A stretch of 64,000 nt of DNA from Cichorium intybus (lineage: Eukaryota; Streptophyta; Magnoliopsida; Asterales; Asteraceae). Each line of letters begins with the position of its first letter. Positions within the stretch are counted from its first letter, which is position 1. A model generated the notes under the pieces. The model was not told the origin of the DNA. It made no database searches and saw only the letters and a list, made by a program, of their open reading frames with translations. Shown in pieces: positions 63,963 to 64,000 of the stretch. The translations under genes were made by a program, and so were the position numbers. Location of the stretch: NCBI GenBank assembly GCA_023525715.1, contig CM042012.1, positions 35,350,151 through 35,414,150 of the forward strand, given 5' to 3'.

Positions 63963-64000
<38 letters not shown>
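63962..64000. repeat. (TA)n microsatellite running off the window
   Basis: TA units continue to the last base. Confidence 0.95.

Larger units (their letters stand above)
61029..64000 (-). mobile_element. Giant Gypsy-type LTR, - strand, cut by window end
   Basis: The + strand begins TGTGACACCCCAG, the complement of an LTR end ...GGGGTGTCACA. The body is non-coding. On the - strand GAAGTCACGGGAGAAG (about 63,680) matches the post-TATA region of the block at 20446-22994. The far end, and whether an internal region follows, are outside the window. Confidence 0.6.

Overview
This is nuclear DNA from a flowering plant. The reasons are multi-exon genes with GT-AG introns, plant-type proteins (a Tat-targeted PsbP-like protein, SWI3B, plant HMG-CoA reductase, COG3), Copia retrotransposons primed by the plant initiator-tRNA site (TGGTATCAG), very long Gypsy-type LTRs and long (TA)n tracts. 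The gene repertoire suits a eudicot. An Asteraceae-like asterid is my guess from general look only, not something the sequence proves.

Left third (1-14.1 kb): mobile DNA. A long Gypsy-type LTR fragment is split by a solo LTR (494-1392). A second solo LTR of the same family lies at 3115-3879. Two Copia elements follow, at 4351-8973 and 9251-14106, both with LTR pairs. The second ends only 166 bp before the next gene. Gene block 1 (14.3-19.0 kb): a thylakoid-lumen PsbP-domain gene (PPD3 type, + strand, 10 exons) converges on SWI3B (- strand, 6 exons), a SWI/SNF chromatin-remodelling subunit. From 19 to 27.6 kb there is a long solo-LTR-like block (20446-22994) and an 820-bp non-autonomous hAT element with a perfect 8-bp target duplication.

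Gene block 2 (27.6-45.8 kb): an RRM protein of the ARP1/RBM24-38 type (- strand), a 5'-truncated L1-type LINE, a foldback element, HMG-CoA reductase (+ strand, 4 exons, 579 aa) and COG3, a Golgi tethering subunit (- strand, 25 exons, 781 aa). These host genes have unrelated functions and do not form a pathway cluster.

Right end (47.5-64 kb): a transposon nest at least three layers deep. An old, broken Copia on the - strand was entered by a complete LTR element ('family A', 49399-56994). Its two 777-bp LTRs look identical and it is flanked by GTTTT. A second family-A LTR entered the same old Copia at 58016, and that LTR was entered by two giant LTRs (58026-60857, and 61029 to the window end).

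The most unusual content is inside the complete family-A element. It has a degraded gag but no recognisable pol. About 3.7 kb of its interior, plus its leader, is full of short inverted repeats. In several repeated units the two arms differ between copies yet stay complementary within each copy, and one group of four shares a nearly constant ~22-nt loop. This is the signature of conserved nucleic-acid structure, or of repeated palindrome correction, in a non-coding retroelement. I know of no description of it.
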